From the NCBI RefSeq assembly GCF_013041605.1, contig NZ_JABEQC010000007.1, positions 124,001-188,000 on the forward strand: a DNA stretch of 64,000 nt, in the 5' to 3' direction. The notes beneath the pieces were generated by a model. It did no database searches. It was not told the DNA's origin and saw only the letters and a list, made by a program, of their open reading frames with translations. Every line of letters starts with the position of its first letter. Position 1 is the first letter of the stretch. The translations under genes were made by a program, and so were the position numbers. Below are positions 17,642 to 26,938 of this stretch, piece by piece. This DNA comes from Vibrio plantisponsor. Lineage in GTDB: Bacteria; Pseudomonadota; Gammaproteobacteria; Enterobacterales; Vibrionaceae.

Positions 17642-18289
17642 TCATTTGATTCGCGACATTTTGAAGCCACGATAATTGAATTCTTCAAACTGAAGTTTTT
17701 GGCCGTTGTTTACAAATAAGAACTCCATCTCACGGTTTTTGTTTTTAACTACGATTCGATGAAGTATTCCTTTGTCCGTTTGAGTGGTGGAATAAGAGTC
17801 GACTTCAACGTCTTTGACCTTCTCTTTAAGCACATATTGATATGACTTCTTGAGCACTCCGTGTGCTAAATCAAGCGTTACCTGATTGAGTAGTGGAACA
17901 AATGGATACGCATTTTTATCCAACTCAGAAACTTTAGTCTTACTGTCTTGTTCGGTGATTTCAAGTGAACTGAAGTTGTAGGTATATGCCTCTCTATCCG
18001 AGCCTATACGTTCAGAGTAATTGGATGAAAGAGGGATGATTTGACCGTCAAGTTCTTGATATGAACCCAGTTCAATCACATTGGCTTTGATAAATAAAAA
18101 AGCACCATAAGCACGCGACTTGTAAAAACAGGTGCTATCTTTACAAGTAGATGACATAACAACCTGACCTAAGTTAACAGGTCCAATATCAACAGAAAAT
18201 TCGCCATTAACCCCCTCAATAGCTTGCGCGCGGCTAGTGAGAGTAACAAGGGAAAGCAGTAATAAAATAGATAAATGTTTAGTTATCAT
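17642..18289 (-). CDS. Periplasmic protein, DUF3108-like
   Basis: A 215-residue protein with a signal peptide (MITKHLSILLLLSLVTLTSRAQA). The mature part is beta-rich: VNGEFSVDIGPVNLGQVVMSS near the start, ERIGSDREAYTYNFSS in the middle and FLFVNNGQKLQFEEFNYRGFK at the end. It resembles DUF3108 envelope proteins in general pattern but I cannot confirm the family. Two Cys in SSTCKDSTCFY could form a disulfide. It is divergent from the gene at 18390 with 100 bp between, so the two may be coregulated. Confidence 0.65.
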   Translation of the reverse strand: MITKHLSILLLLSLVTLTSRAQAIEGVNGEFSVDIGPVNLGQVVMSSTCKDSTCFYKSRAYGAFLFIKANVIELGSYQELDGQIIPLSSNYSERIGSDREAYTYNFSSLEITEQDSKTKVSELDKNAYPFVPLLNQVTLDLAHGVLKKSYQYVLKEKVKDVEVDSYSTTQTDKGILHRIVVKNKNREMEFLFVNNGQKLQFEEFNYRGFKMSRIK

Positions 18290-18389
18290 AAGACCCACAT
18301 TTAAAGGCTGGCTAAGCTACAACCATATTTATAAATCTATACGAATTAATGAAATTGTCCTAACTGATACAAAAAAATAATAAGGACTT

Positions 18390-19544
18390 ATGTTGCATAT
18401 AAATATTTGTAAACGTACAGGTATTAGGCATCAAAATTCAGAGATTGTTCAGGTTTTTTGGGGAAGAAAAATTTGTAAAGCAATAGCTCAAAACGCTTAT
18501 GTTGCAATACTTACAGCTCTGCCATTTTGTGCGCTAGCAATACCTACTGGAGCCGTTCCAGATACCACTGATTTCGAGCGTTCGAACTCAGACTTGCGTT
18601 ATTCAGTACCGCTTACTGAAGTAGAGTTCTCGTGGGTTGATGAAACTAACGAGTTCTTGTCTGAGTTGGTACTGGACTTTAGTGAGTTTATCGATCATGG
18701 CTTAGCGAAGGAAGAGGATGAAGAGCCTTTCCCGAATAAAAGCTATATCAAGATCATTTCGGCTGGAAAGTACTCATATCGTGGTGATTTAGACACTGAC
18801 GAGAGTATTGCAATTCGTATCGATTTACCCCATACCGAACACAACTGGAAAATTATTTTTGAAACCGACCCCGATGATTACGACGATTTAGAGAGTAAGC
18901 AACGAGGGCTAATTACATCCAGTCCTGATTCTAAAGGCGCGTTTGGTGGTATTCGACTTCAAGACGAGCAAATCAGTCACTGGAAAACCAGTTTCGATAT
19001 TGGCATCAAGATAAGACTGCCGCTAGATCCATTTGCCCGTACGGAAATTTACAGAGTAGCCAAGTTATCAGAGTCTTGGTCAACCCAGGTAAGTCAGGAA
19101 TTCTTCTATTTCAATTCAAAAGGGCTTGGTTCGCTCAGTGCTCTGAATTTCTACTGGGATGTGGATGAAGCTGCCGGACAGATATTTAAAGTCGGTTCTA
19201 GTGCACAATATCTCTATGACGACGACAAGTGGGAAGTGCTTCATCAAGCACAATACTTTGATCGTCTTAACGACAGGCACTTAATGCAGTACTCAATGGG
19301 TATTAGTATATTGCCGTACGATGAAGATGAAGTAAGTAACATGTGGTTATCAGCATCTTGGATACATAAGTTGTACAAAAACTGGCTGTTTTTAACCGTC
19401 ACTCCTCAACTAGAAATCCCTCGAGAGTATGATTACAAGCTTAACCCCGGAATTTTCATTGAGTTTGAAGCGTTCTTTTCTAAGAATCGAAAAGCTGATC
19501 GTTTAAACCGTTATATTCCTGAGCCGACAACCAATCCGGACTAG
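18390..19544 (+). CDS. Putative outer-membrane beta-barrel protein
   Basis: A protein of up to 384 residues; the start is uncertain. The first about 50 residues contain a late hydrophobic segment (AYVAILTALPFCALA) that could be a signal peptide with a long N-region, ending near Ala50. The rest alternates in the way of a barrel: IRIDLPHTEHNWKIIFETD, SWSTQVSQEFFYF, LMQYSMGISILPY, NWLFLTVTPQLEIPREYDY, ending in FIEFEAFFSKN. No family recognised. There is an acidic insert (EEDEEPF). Function unknown. Confidence 0.65.
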   Translation: MLHINICKRTGIRHQNSEIVQVFWGRKICKAIAQNAYVAILTALPFCALAIPTGAVPDTTDFERSNSDLRYSVPLTEVEFSWVDETNEFLSELVLDFSEFIDHGLAKEEDEEPFPNKSYIKIISAGKYSYRGDLDTDESIAIRIDLPHTEHNWKIIFETDPDDYDDLESKQRGLITSSPDSKGAFGGIRLQDEQISHWKTSFDIGIKIRLPLDPFARTEIYRVAKLSESWSTQVSQEFFYFNSKGLGSLSALNFYWDVDEAAGQIFKVGSSAQYLYDDDKWEVLHQAQYFDRLNDRHLMQYSMGISILPYDEDEVSNMWLSASWIHKLYKNWLFLTVTPQLEIPREYDYKLNPGIFIEFEAFFSKNRKADRLNRYIPEPTTNPD

Positions 19545-19610
19545 CTCTTGAAAGACGATCAATTAGATGATCATTTTTGAAGTGACAAAAAATAATGACT
19601 GACGGTAGCC

Positions 19611-19643
19611 AAAAAGATAATGCCCACCATATAGGAGGGCATT
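19611..19643 (-). terminator. Intrinsic terminator of psuG
   Basis: On the minus strand AATGCCC pairs with GGGCATT around an 11-base loop and is followed by ATCTTTTTGG. It starts about 10 bp past the psuG stop. Confidence 0.7.
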
Positions 19644-19652
19644 GATTCATGC

Positions 19653-20567
19653 TTAAGCGCAATAGGCTTTAGCAATTGCAGATGCTAGTCTCGCGTTGTT
19701 AAGCACAAGCTGGATATTGCTGTTTAAGCTGTCTCCACCAGTAAGTTCACAAACACGAGCGAGTAGGAAAGGTGTTGAAGCTTTACCGTGAATGCCTTGT
19801 TCATCAGCTTCGTGCAGAGCTTGTTCAATAGCACTATCAATCACATCTTTTGGCATAGCAAATTCAGTAGGAATTGGATTGGTAATGACGGCACCGCCTT
19901 TTAAACCCAGCTTCTGCTTGGCTTTTAATACAGAAGCAATATCGCTCGCTGAATCTAGACGGTAGTCAACCTTGAAGTCACTTGATTGCGTATAAAACGC
20001 AGGTAAACTTTCAGTTTGATATCCAATCACAGGTACGCCATGAGTTTCTAAGTACTCTAGGGTCAGACCAAGATCGAGTATCGATTTCGCGCCAGCGCAA
20101 ACCACGGCTACATTGGTTTGAGCAAGTTCTTGAAGATCTGCTGAAACATCAAAGGTGATTTCTGCGCCACGATGCACGCCACCGATACCGCCAGTAGCAA
20201 ATACACGAACGCCAACCATATCCGCTAAGATCATAGTCGCTGCTACCGTTGTTGCTCCGTGTTTTCCTGCTGCAACAATAAATGGGATATCTCGACGGCT
20301 TACCTTAGCCACGCTTTGACCCGCTTTGCCCAGCAGTTCAATTTCTTCCGGAGTTAAGCCTACTTTGAGGCGACCGTTGATGATTGCGATTGTCGCTGGT
20401 GTTGCACCTGATTCACGAACGGTGTTTGAAACCTTTAATGCAGTTTCTACGTTTTGTGGGTACGGCATACCATGAGAAATGATGGTTGATTCTAGGGCAA
20501 CCACAGGCTGATTATTGTCTAATGCAGCGCGTACTTCAGGGTGGATATCAAGAAAATCATTCAGCAT
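19653..20567 (-). CDS. psuG: Pseudouridine-5'-phosphate glycosidase
   Basis: A 304-residue PsuG (indigoidine synthase A-like) protein that splits pseudouridine 5'-phosphate into uracil and ribose 5-phosphate. Seen: ALESTIISHGMPYPQN near the start, the KVSRRDIPF segment, GKHGATTVAATMILA and GGIGGVHRGAEITFDVSADL, all diagnostic. It overlaps the 3' end of psuK by 11 bp and is translationally coupled to it. Together they degrade pseudouridine from RNA turnover. Confidence 0.95.
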   Translation of the reverse strand: MLNDFLDIHPEVRAALDNNQPVVALESTIISHGMPYPQNVETALKVSNTVRESGATPATIAIINGRLKVGLTPEEIELLGKAGQSVAKVSRRDIPFIVAAGKHGATTVAATMILADMVGVRVFATGGIGGVHRGAEITFDVSADLQELAQTNVAVVCAGAKSILDLGLTLEYLETHGVPVIGYQTESLPAFYTQSSDFKVDYRLDSASDIASVLKAKQKLGLKGGAVITNPIPTEFAMPKDVIDSAIEQALHEADEQGIHGKASTPFLLARVCELTGGDSLNSNIQLVLNNARLASAIAKAYCA

Positions 20568-21657
20568 GGTTCATCTCCATTAAACGTTGGACTGCGCGGT
20601 CTGACATGCGCGGGTTGATAGTGTCATAAGATTGCGTTGCAAGTTCAGCGCAACTAAAAGCAAATTCGATACTCTTTTTCCAAGACCACATCTCTAAAGT
20701 GGCGTGTGCTAGCCCAGCCATTAATGCATCGCCAGCACCTGTAACGTTAGTTACGCTGGTAGTTCTTGGTTTGAGTCGTACGCTCTCTTTTTGGTTGCTA
20801 GCAAAGATGCCTTTTGAACCAAGGCTTAGAACCACTTCTGTTACACCAAGATGATGTAGCGCATCGCAAATTCTAGGGTAGTCATCTTCAGAGCTCGCTT
20901 TGATACCGGAAAGAAGCTCGGCCTCAATAAGATTGGGTTTTAATAAATCGATTTGAGATAAATAGGGTTTAAGTTTTAACGCTTTGTTTGCAGAAACAGG
21001 ATCGACATAGATGCGTGTGTTGTCGATACAGTTAAACAGGTACGAGAGCGCGTCTTCACTCAGGTTTGCATCTATTACAACTAAATCACTGTGTGAGATA
21101 AGAGACTTATGCTTGGTCATTTGTTCAGCATTGAGTTGCTCCAATACTTTCATGTCATTCAGTGCGATTTGCATTTCACCTTCATTGTCATGAATAGAGA
21201 GATAGGTCGCCGTTCTACCTTGTTGGCAGCGTAGAAGGTGGCTAACACCAACCCCTGCATCTATGCAGGCTGAGACTAACTGCTCTCCCCACTGGTCGTT
21301 GCCGATGCTACTGATCAGTTCGACTTTGCTACCAAGTCGAGCTAAGTTGTCCGCTATGTTACGAGCAACGCCTCCTGGGCTGTAATGAAGTGTGCCCGGA
21401 TTCGAATCACCATTGAGCAAAGGTACAGAAGCCTTGCCACAAAGATCCATATTGGCACCACCGATAACAATCGCTGTTTTTTGCGAGGCGAGAATATAAC
21501 CTTTACCTTTAATTAGTCCTTTATTGGTTAAGTTCATGATGTGTCCGGCAATCGCACTGCGACTGATCATCAATTGATCTGCCAGTTCCTGTTGTTGAAT
21601 CATTGGGTTCTCGCGCAATATGGCGAGTATCTGCTGCTCTCTAGGTGTCACAAACAT
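20557..21657 (-). CDS. psuK: Pseudouridine kinase with N-terminal HTH
   Basis: A 366-residue PfkB-family kinase. The first about 55 residues form a winged HTH (PREQQILAILRENPMIQQQELADQLMISRSAIAGHIMNLTNKG), followed by the sugar-kinase domain with GGANMDLCG, GGVARNIADNLARLG and the catalytic GAGDALMAG loop. It phosphorylates pseudouridine for PsuG. ATG 21657 aligns with the start of E. coli YeiI/PsuK from memory; an in-frame ATG at 21684 is possible. The HTH suggests it may bind its own promoter, where a 13 bp direct repeat is seen. Confidence 0.92.
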   Translation of the reverse strand: MFVTPREQQILAILRENPMIQQQELADQLMISRSAIAGHIMNLTNKGLIKGKGYILASQKTAIVIGGANMDLCGKASVPLLNGDSNPGTLHYSPGGVARNIADNLARLGSKVELISSIGNDQWGEQLVSACIDAGVGVSHLLRCQQGRTATYLSIHDNEGEMQIALNDMKVLEQLNAEQMTKHKSLISHSDLVVIDANLSEDALSYLFNCIDNTRIYVDPVSANKALKLKPYLSQIDLLKPNLIEAELLSGIKASSEDDYPRICDALHHLGVTEVVLSLGSKGIFASNQKESVRLKPRTTSVTNVTGAGDALMAGLAHATLEMWSWKKSIEFAFSCAELATQSYDTINPRMSDRAVQRLMEMNHAE

Positions 21658-21682
21658 GTGTCCGTTTATCAAACATGTGTCC
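21651..21682. repeat. 13 bp direct repeat at the psuK start
   Basis: CAAACATGTGTCC occurs at 21651-21663 and again at 21670-21682 (19 bp period). Each copy contains the palindrome ACATGT. One copy covers the chosen psuK start codon and the other lies just upstream. Confidence 0.7.
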
Positions 21683-21896
21683 ATATTATCGACTTGTTGC
21701 TATTTGTGTTGTGGAATACGGGCGCGTTTCATAAATAGAACAACATTTCACCAATTGCAGTATAATGTGTGACCAAGAAGACTTTGTTGGGTCGATATAC
21801 ACAAGCAAAGTGCTAGTAATCAGAGAAAGTAAACAAAGTTGTGTTTGGAGATGAGTGACGTGATAATTGGCGCAATGTGTTTTAAAGGTGTTGGTT

Positions 21897-22304
21897 GTGG
21901 TTTTGAAAACCTTGAGTGCTGAGCGCGAAAAAATAACGGTCTTTTTTCCTTCTTTAGTTCGACGTATCGGCGGCGAAAAAGCGAAAGAGTTAAAAGCAAT
22001 TGCATCTGAGCACAAATGTGAGCTTAAAAGGATTCGACGTTCAAGGAACTGGCAGATATCAGGTTTTTTCGAGCAACTATCTGAATACACCCAACAGCTT
22101 AAAGTCGCTGGCATAGTTACAGATACGCCATTCATCGTTGAAAAAATCAGTGAGGCTCTGAAACCTTATGAGAAAGCTTTTCTTCCTGAACGGTTAGCCG
22201 CTCTGATTTCGAAAAATGAAAATATTACTCTGGCAGAATTGATGGACAAAACGGGCTGTACTATTGCACAAGCCCGTTTAGCACGAGACGAAAATGAGCT
22301 TTAA
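21897..22304 (+). CDS. RRF_GI-like small protein
   Basis: A protein of about 136 residues; the frame is open from TTG 21867 and the GTG at 21897 is chosen because AAAGG lies before it, but the start is uncertain. The core reads LVRRIGGEKAKELKAIASEHKCELKRIRRSRNWQISG, which I recognise as the Vibrio family labelled ribosome recycling factor (RRF_GI). That label is not evidence of ribosome recycling. The C-terminal part has a helix-turn-helix look (ITLAELMDKTGCTIAQARLARDE). Basic N-terminal half could bind nucleic acid. Confidence 0.65.
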   Translation: MVLKTLSAEREKITVFFPSLVRRIGGEKAKELKAIASEHKCELKRIRRSRNWQISGFFEQLSEYTQQLKVAGIVTDTPFIVEKISEALKPYEKAFLPERLAALISKNENITLAELMDKTGCTIAQARLARDENEL

Positions 22305-22346
22305 GACGGTACGGCTCTCTTCTTTTCGATTATTTGCTAGTGATCG

Positions 22347-23153
22347 TTAGTCGAGTTCTTTTAATAATTCTTTTAGTACTACTAGGACGCCACTGTCGTC
22401 GTTGCTCGGTGCGCTGAAGCGAGCAAAAGATTTAACCTCATCATGGGCGTTTTCTACCGCATAAGAGTGGTAGCTGGCTTGTAGCATTTCCACATCATTA
22501 AAGTAGTCACCGAAGCTCATGGTTTCTTGGGAAGTAAAGCCAAGTTGATTTTGCAGATAAGTAATGGCGTCGCCCTTAGAGGCGGCAGGGTTCATTACAT
22601 CTAGCCAGATTTTTGCACTGACCACGACTTTTTGAGTATCACCGAAAGCAGGGTTAATCACAGGGAAAATATGCTTTTCTGAACCTTCAAAGTGACAAAT
22701 TGCAACTTTCAAGAAATCGTCTTCGATAGTCGTTAAATCTTCAACGATTTCACAACGGTGGTAGTATTTCTGCACTTCCTCTCGAGCACGTTGATCTTCC
22801 GTTTCTATGTAGGCGGAACGTTTACCACAAAGAACAATGTGTGCGCCGTCAATCGAACGCGCAGCTGCAATCAAATCATTAATCACCGCTGAGTCTAAAG
22901 GCAGACTGTACAGCTCTTGGCCTTTATGCATCACCAAGGTGCCGTTTTCAGCAATAAACATGATCTGGTCTTTCACATCTGAAAAGGTATCCAGCAAGCT
23001 GTAGTACTGTCGGCCTGAAGCCGCAGCAAATATGATGTTTTTCTCAACGAGTTTTGGGTGAAGTGTAAAAAATTCAGGGTCAAGCTGTCCGCGGCCGTTG
23101 AGAAGTGTTCCGTCCATATCGGTTGCAATAAATTTGATGTTACGTTGTGACAT
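22347..23153 (-). CDS. Cof-type HAD-IIB phosphatase
   Basis: A 268-residue HAD hydrolase. Motif I is DMDGTLL (nucleophile Asp12, acid Asp14), motif II ASGRQY, and motif IV SFGDYFNDVEML; the IIB cap domain lies between. Enzymes of this group (YbiV/SupH, YidA) dephosphorylate sugar phosphates and similar metabolites in the cytosol. Single gene; substrate unknown. Confidence 0.9.
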   Translation of the reverse strand: MSQRNIKFIATDMDGTLLNGRGQLDPEFFTLHPKLVEKNIIFAAASGRQYYSLLDTFSDVKDQIMFIAENGTLVMHKGQELYSLPLDSAVINDLIAAARSIDGAHIVLCGKRSAYIETEDQRAREEVQKYYHRCEIVEDLTTIEDDFLKVAICHFEGSEKHIFPVINPAFGDTQKVVVSAKIWLDVMNPAASKGDAITYLQNQLGFTSQETMSFGDYFNDVEMLQASYHSYAVENAHDEVKSFARFSAPSNDDSGVLVVLKELLKELD

Positions 23154-23319
23154 ATATTGAATTCTCTTGTTTGAATGCGTTTGGCTACGGAAACTAAGAC
23201 GTTAATCCTGTTAAGACTGCGTACGATACAACGTATCGAAACAAATGATAAGCGCCGAATAAACCAGTTACTTAAATTCAGCCTGAACTCGTTGAATGCA
23301 TTGTTACTACAAACGCCAC

Positions 23320-24165
23320 TCAATGTGCCAATGCAGGATAAGTAAAGAAAACAAGATGAGCAAAGTTAAATGCAAAGTGGGCAAGTACTGAGCACCAAAG
23401 TCGTCCGGTGAAATGGAATATCAGTCCATATCCTAAACCTGCAAACGTCGCGAACAGCGCAAGTAACATCCCACCACCAATATGAGCCAACCCAAACAAC
23501 ACGCTGGCAGTAACCAAGCCGATCCACCAAGCGTAGCGACGAGAAAGAGACTGTTGAATCAAACCACGAAATAACGCTTCTTCCGCGACACAGGTAATCA
23601 TCAAGTTATTAAGTGCAAAAAGAAACAACCAGTCAGGCAGGCTAAGTTCTATTTTTAAGGCTCCGGTTAAAGAGGCTAAGGGAAGCAAACTTACGAGCAA
23701 AACTATCGCCAGCAAGACACCTTTGAAATGAAGTTTCTGTTTAATTCCCACAAGCTGCGGATAAGCTAACAGCAGGGCAAAAAACGCTATCGGTTTGTCC
23801 AAATTTAAGTACATCGTAAATGGCAGACTTTGCGGACCCGCATAGACATGATCCAAAACCAGCAAATTGTTAAAACCGGGTAGGCGATGCAAGAATAGAA
23901 GGCCACAAGTCAGGATAACAACTGTCCAACAAAGGTTGATAAGCAGCTTATTACGCTTATGTGCCACTAAAGTAGGAATGTAATGGGCAACCAAAAGTAA
24001 AACGGTGGAAATAGCTATTGCCAACGGTTCTACACGCCCAAAGATAAGCGCGCATACTAATGCTACCGCCAATAAAGCAAAGGTAATGAGTTTATGGCGA
24101 GTGAACCCGCTGAAGATTGCTGCAATCAGAGGTAACCATATCCAGATGGCAGGGGATAAGATCAT
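23320..24165 (-). CDS. CPBP-family intramembrane endopeptidase
   Basis: A 281-residue multi-pass membrane protein from ATG 24165, which has AAGGA nine bases upstream (the frame opens at 24204). The CPBP/Abi catalytic motifs are all present: EEALFRGL, then FGLAH, then HFAFN, giving the Glu-Glu-His-His set of Rce1-type glutamic proteases. In bacteria such proteins process peptides or modulate membrane kinases. No small peptide gene is visible next to it. Confidence 0.88.
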   Translation of the reverse strand: MILSPAIWIWLPLIAAIFSGFTRHKLITFALLAVALVCALIFGRVEPLAIAISTVLLLVAHYIPTLVAHKRNKLLINLCWTVVILTCGLLFLHRLPGFNNLLVLDHVYAGPQSLPFTMYLNLDKPIAFFALLLAYPQLVGIKQKLHFKGVLLAIVLLVSLLPLASLTGALKIELSLPDWLFLFALNNLMITCVAEEALFRGLIQQSLSRRYAWWIGLVTASVLFGLAHIGGGMLLALFATFAGLGYGLIFHFTGRLWCSVLAHFAFNFAHLVFFTYPALAH

Positions 24166-24422
24166 TAAACATTCCTTATTTATCAGCGAGCTTTGCCGTT
24201 GCAAGGCGAGGATAGCACTAAATCAGGGGCTGTTGCTGCTCAATAGTAAACATTCAAAAAACAAATGAGTGATGAAATTTACATGCGCTGAACATTGTGT
24301 TTGGTGATCTCGTGTAACCTAGCGCGCGAGATTGGACCTCAATATAGCTTAACCAATTACAGTGTTAGGAAAAATAAGGATCGTGAATTACTTAGCATTG
24401 CAGTTCTATATAAGGTACAGAT

Positions 24423-25121
24423 TTGAAAGGTATTGCCCGAAAATTGAAGAGACGAGTTGGAAGATTATTGGTCACGTTGATCACTGTGGCTTTCTGTCTG
24501 CCTTTGGTGCTGGTTGTTATCTTGAAGTTTGTGAACCCGCCGACTTGGGGCTGGCAGGTATCCCGCACCTTGTTTCCTCCTAAGGGATACCCAGAGCAGA
24601 CTCAGCATCAATGGGTATCGATAGACTCCACATCTCCCTCATTGCCTTTAGCGATTATGGCTTCGGAAGACCAGAGATTTCCTTATCATTGGGGCGTCGA
24701 TGTTTCGGCATTACTGTCTGTGATCAGTAGCAGTGGAGACCAAGGACCAAAAAGAGGTGCGAGTACCATTACCCAGCAGACAGCAAAAAATATCTTTCTG
24801 TTCCCAAGTCATACTTATCTGCGCAAAGCCTACGAACTTTATATCGCGTTGCTGATCGAGTTGGTCTGGGGCAAAGAACGAATCATGGAAATGTATTTGA
24901 ACGTTGTTGAGTTTGGTCCAGGTATTTATGGCGTTCAGGCGGCAAGTGAGCATTATTTTGGTGTTTCTGCACATCAGTTAACGCCTTATCAAGCCGCACA
25001 ATTGGCGGTTGTACTGCCAAATCCCTACAAAATACAGCCAATACCCATGACTCCTTATGTGCAGGAGCGAGTTCATTGGGTACTAAAGCAGATGAGAAAT
25101 TTAGGTTCACTGGCTTTATAA
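24423..25121 (+). CDS. mtgA: Monofunctional biosynthetic peptidoglycan transglycosylase
   Basis: A 232-residue GT51 glycosyltransferase. One membrane anchor (LLVTLITVAFCLPLVLVVILKF) is followed by the catalytic motifs ASEDQRFPYHWGVD (catalytic Glu in ED) and GASTITQQTAKNIFL, then KERIMEMYLNVVEFGPGIYGVQAASEHYFG. It polymerises lipid II into glycan strands at the outer face of the inner membrane. The TTG start has AAGG six bases upstream. The length fits MtgA. Confidence 0.94.
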   Translation: MKGIARKLKRRVGRLLVTLITVAFCLPLVLVVILKFVNPPTWGWQVSRTLFPPKGYPEQTQHQWVSIDSTSPSLPLAIMASEDQRFPYHWGVDVSALLSVISSSGDQGPKRGASTITQQTAKNIFLFPSHTYLRKAYELYIALLIELVWGKERIMEMYLNVVEFGPGIYGVQAASEHYFGVSAHQLTPYQAAQLAVVLPNPYKIQPIPMTPYVQERVHWVLKQMRNLGSLAL

Positions 25122-25280
25122 AATAGGCAACTAATTACTCTAGGTTGATACCGTTTTCTGACTTAAGCTCAAATTCGGTTTCACCAACGGCTCGTAAGTC
25201 ACGAAAAAGATTGAATTAACGTTGATACTCGCATAACTATAGGCTAAACATAACGATGTGTTGTTTAACAGGAGTGAACA

Positions 25281-26582
25281 ATGTTTGTCTCAAGCAATTA
25301 TCACAAAAAGATTGTTGCAGATTTAAAGGATCAATCCGCTTCAACGAGCGCTTTTAGAGATTCCCTCAAGAAAACGGTTCCCTATATCGAATTTACCCCT
25401 ACAGGGAACGTTTTATATGCCAACGATCTTTTACTGAATTCATTCGGCTATCAACTGGAAGAGGTTCTCAACAAACATCATAGCGTGCTGTGTTTCCCAG
25501 AAGATGTGGAAAAGCTAGAATACAAAGAGTTATGGCAGTCTTTGGCGAAAGGTGAGCCTACCAATGGAACATTTATCCGCAAAGATAAAGCAGGTAATGC
25601 GGTATGGCTAGAAGCTACCTATTTTCCGATTATCAAAAATGGAAAAGTGGAATCTGTCGCTAAAGTTGCTTCTGATGTGACGACCGAGCAAGCTGAACTA
25701 GAAAGAAACCAAGCCTTGTTGAAGGCGTTGGATAAGTCTCTGGCTGTGATTGATTTTTCACCGGACGGCATTGTACTGGGAGCGAACAAAAACTTTCTTA
25801 ATTGCCTTGGATATTCATTGAATGAGGTTGTGGGCAAACACCACCGACAGTTCTGTGATGAAGAGTTCTATCGAGAAAATCCTAATTTCTGGAAAGATCT
25901 CACCACAGGTAATATCAAAAGTGGCCTTTTTAAACGCATTGATAAGCATGGGCGAACCATCTGGCTTGAAGCCACTTATAACCCTATTTATAACCATGCC
26001 AATCAGGTCGTTAAAATCATTAAGCTGGCGAGTGATATTACTGGGCGAGTCGAAAAGGCGATGAAGGTGAAAGAGGCCGCATTAATTGCATGTAAAACTG
26101 CTCATGAAACCGTCAATATTTCACAAAAGGGTAAGGAGAGAGTTGAGATTCTACTTTCTAACTCAGAAGATATTAATGGTTCTGTTCAAGGGGTAGGCGC
26201 GTTAATTGCGCAACTTAATGAACAAGCACAGAGTGTAAATGCGATCATTTCAACCATTACGGCCATTGCCGAGCAAACCAATTTACTCGCTCTTAATGCT
26301 GCTATAGAGGCGGCTAGAGCTGGCGATCAAGGGAGAGGTTTTGCTGTCGTCGCTGATGAAGTTCGCAAGTTAGCCGCCCGAACATCTCAATCAACAGCTG
26401 AAATTGCAGAGGTGATTACAAAGAACACCACGATTACTCAAAGCATCGATACACACATTCAAGCTGCGCTGGAGAAAACCAACTACGGTGAAACTCAGGC
26501 TATCGAGATCAAAGCGGTTATCGACGAAATTGTAATGGAAGCAAATCTGGTTTCTGAATCAGTGAAAGGATTGTCATTGTAG
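25281..26582 (+). CDS. Soluble PAS-PAS methyl-accepting chemotaxis protein
   Basis: A 433-residue chemoreceptor with no membrane segment. Two PAS domains (about residues 30-140 and 145-262, each with the FSPDG/TPTGN...FLxxxGYxxxEV pattern) are followed by a short MCP signalling domain. That domain contains the hairpin tip [36 protein letters not shown]. The cytosolic PAS-PAS-MCP layout and size resemble Pseudomonas BdlA, linked to biofilm dispersal, and suggest sensing of internal redox or metabolic state. A terminator follows. Confidence 0.92.
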   Translation: MFVSSNYHKKIVADLKDQSASTSAFRDSLKKTVPYIEFTPTGNVLYANDLLLNSFGYQLEEVLNKHHSVLCFPEDVEKLEYKELWQSLAKGEPTNGTFIRKDKAGNAVWLEATYFPIIKNGKVESVAKVASDVTTEQAELERNQALLKALDKSLAVIDFSPDGIVLGANKNFLNCLGYSLNEVVGKHHRQFCDEEFYRENPNFWKDLTTGNIKSGLFKRIDKHGRTIWLEATYNPIYNHANQVVKIIKLASDITGRVEKAMKVKEAALIACKTAHETVNISQKGKERVEILLSNSEDINGSVQGVGALIAQLNEQAQSVNAIISTITAIAEQTNLLALNAAIEAARAGDQGRGFAVVADEVRKLAARTSQSTAEIAEVITKNTTITQSIDTHIQAALEKTNYGETQAIEIKAVIDEIVMEANLVSESVKGLSL

Positions 26583-26611
26583 GCAGAACGGAAGCACTTG
26601 TCCCTAATAAA

Positions 26612-26641
26612 TAAGAGATGGTGACTCCATCTCTTTTTTAT
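26612..26641 (+). terminator. Intrinsic terminator of MCP gene
   Basis: AGAGATGG pairs with CCATCTCT around TGACT, then TTTTTTA. Confidence 0.88.
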
Positions 26642-26795
26642 ATCTGGAGTGGATCGCGATAAAAGCAGAGTTTCAACGGTGTATTTATTGTCCGTTGCGA
26701 ATGGTATAAAACGGGGAATGAAACGCTTAGTTCGACTGATATGGGCATATTCGAAACTACCTTCGATAAACTTTTGTATATAACCAATTAAGTTA

Positions 26796-26843
26796 GTAAA
26801 ACGTTTTATCTATAACTATTGTTTGCGAGGTAAAACGTTTTAC
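26796..26843. promoter_or_regulatory. Twin LacI-family operators upstream of PTS gene
   Basis: GTAAAACGTTTTAT (26796-26809) and GTAAAACGTTTTAC (26830-26843) are two copies of one palindrome with 34 bp between centres. The central CG pair and half-site AAAACG are typical of LacI/PurR-family sites. They lie about 96-143 bp before the EIICB start; the LacI gene is the convergent neighbour. Confidence 0.8.
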
Positions 26844-26938
26844 TTGAATTGATTACTTTGTAAATCAGACTGTTAGAGAGTCATATTGTAGATGAAACAT
26901 GGTGTTTCCCTTGGTGGTTACTATTTTAAGGAATGAAT

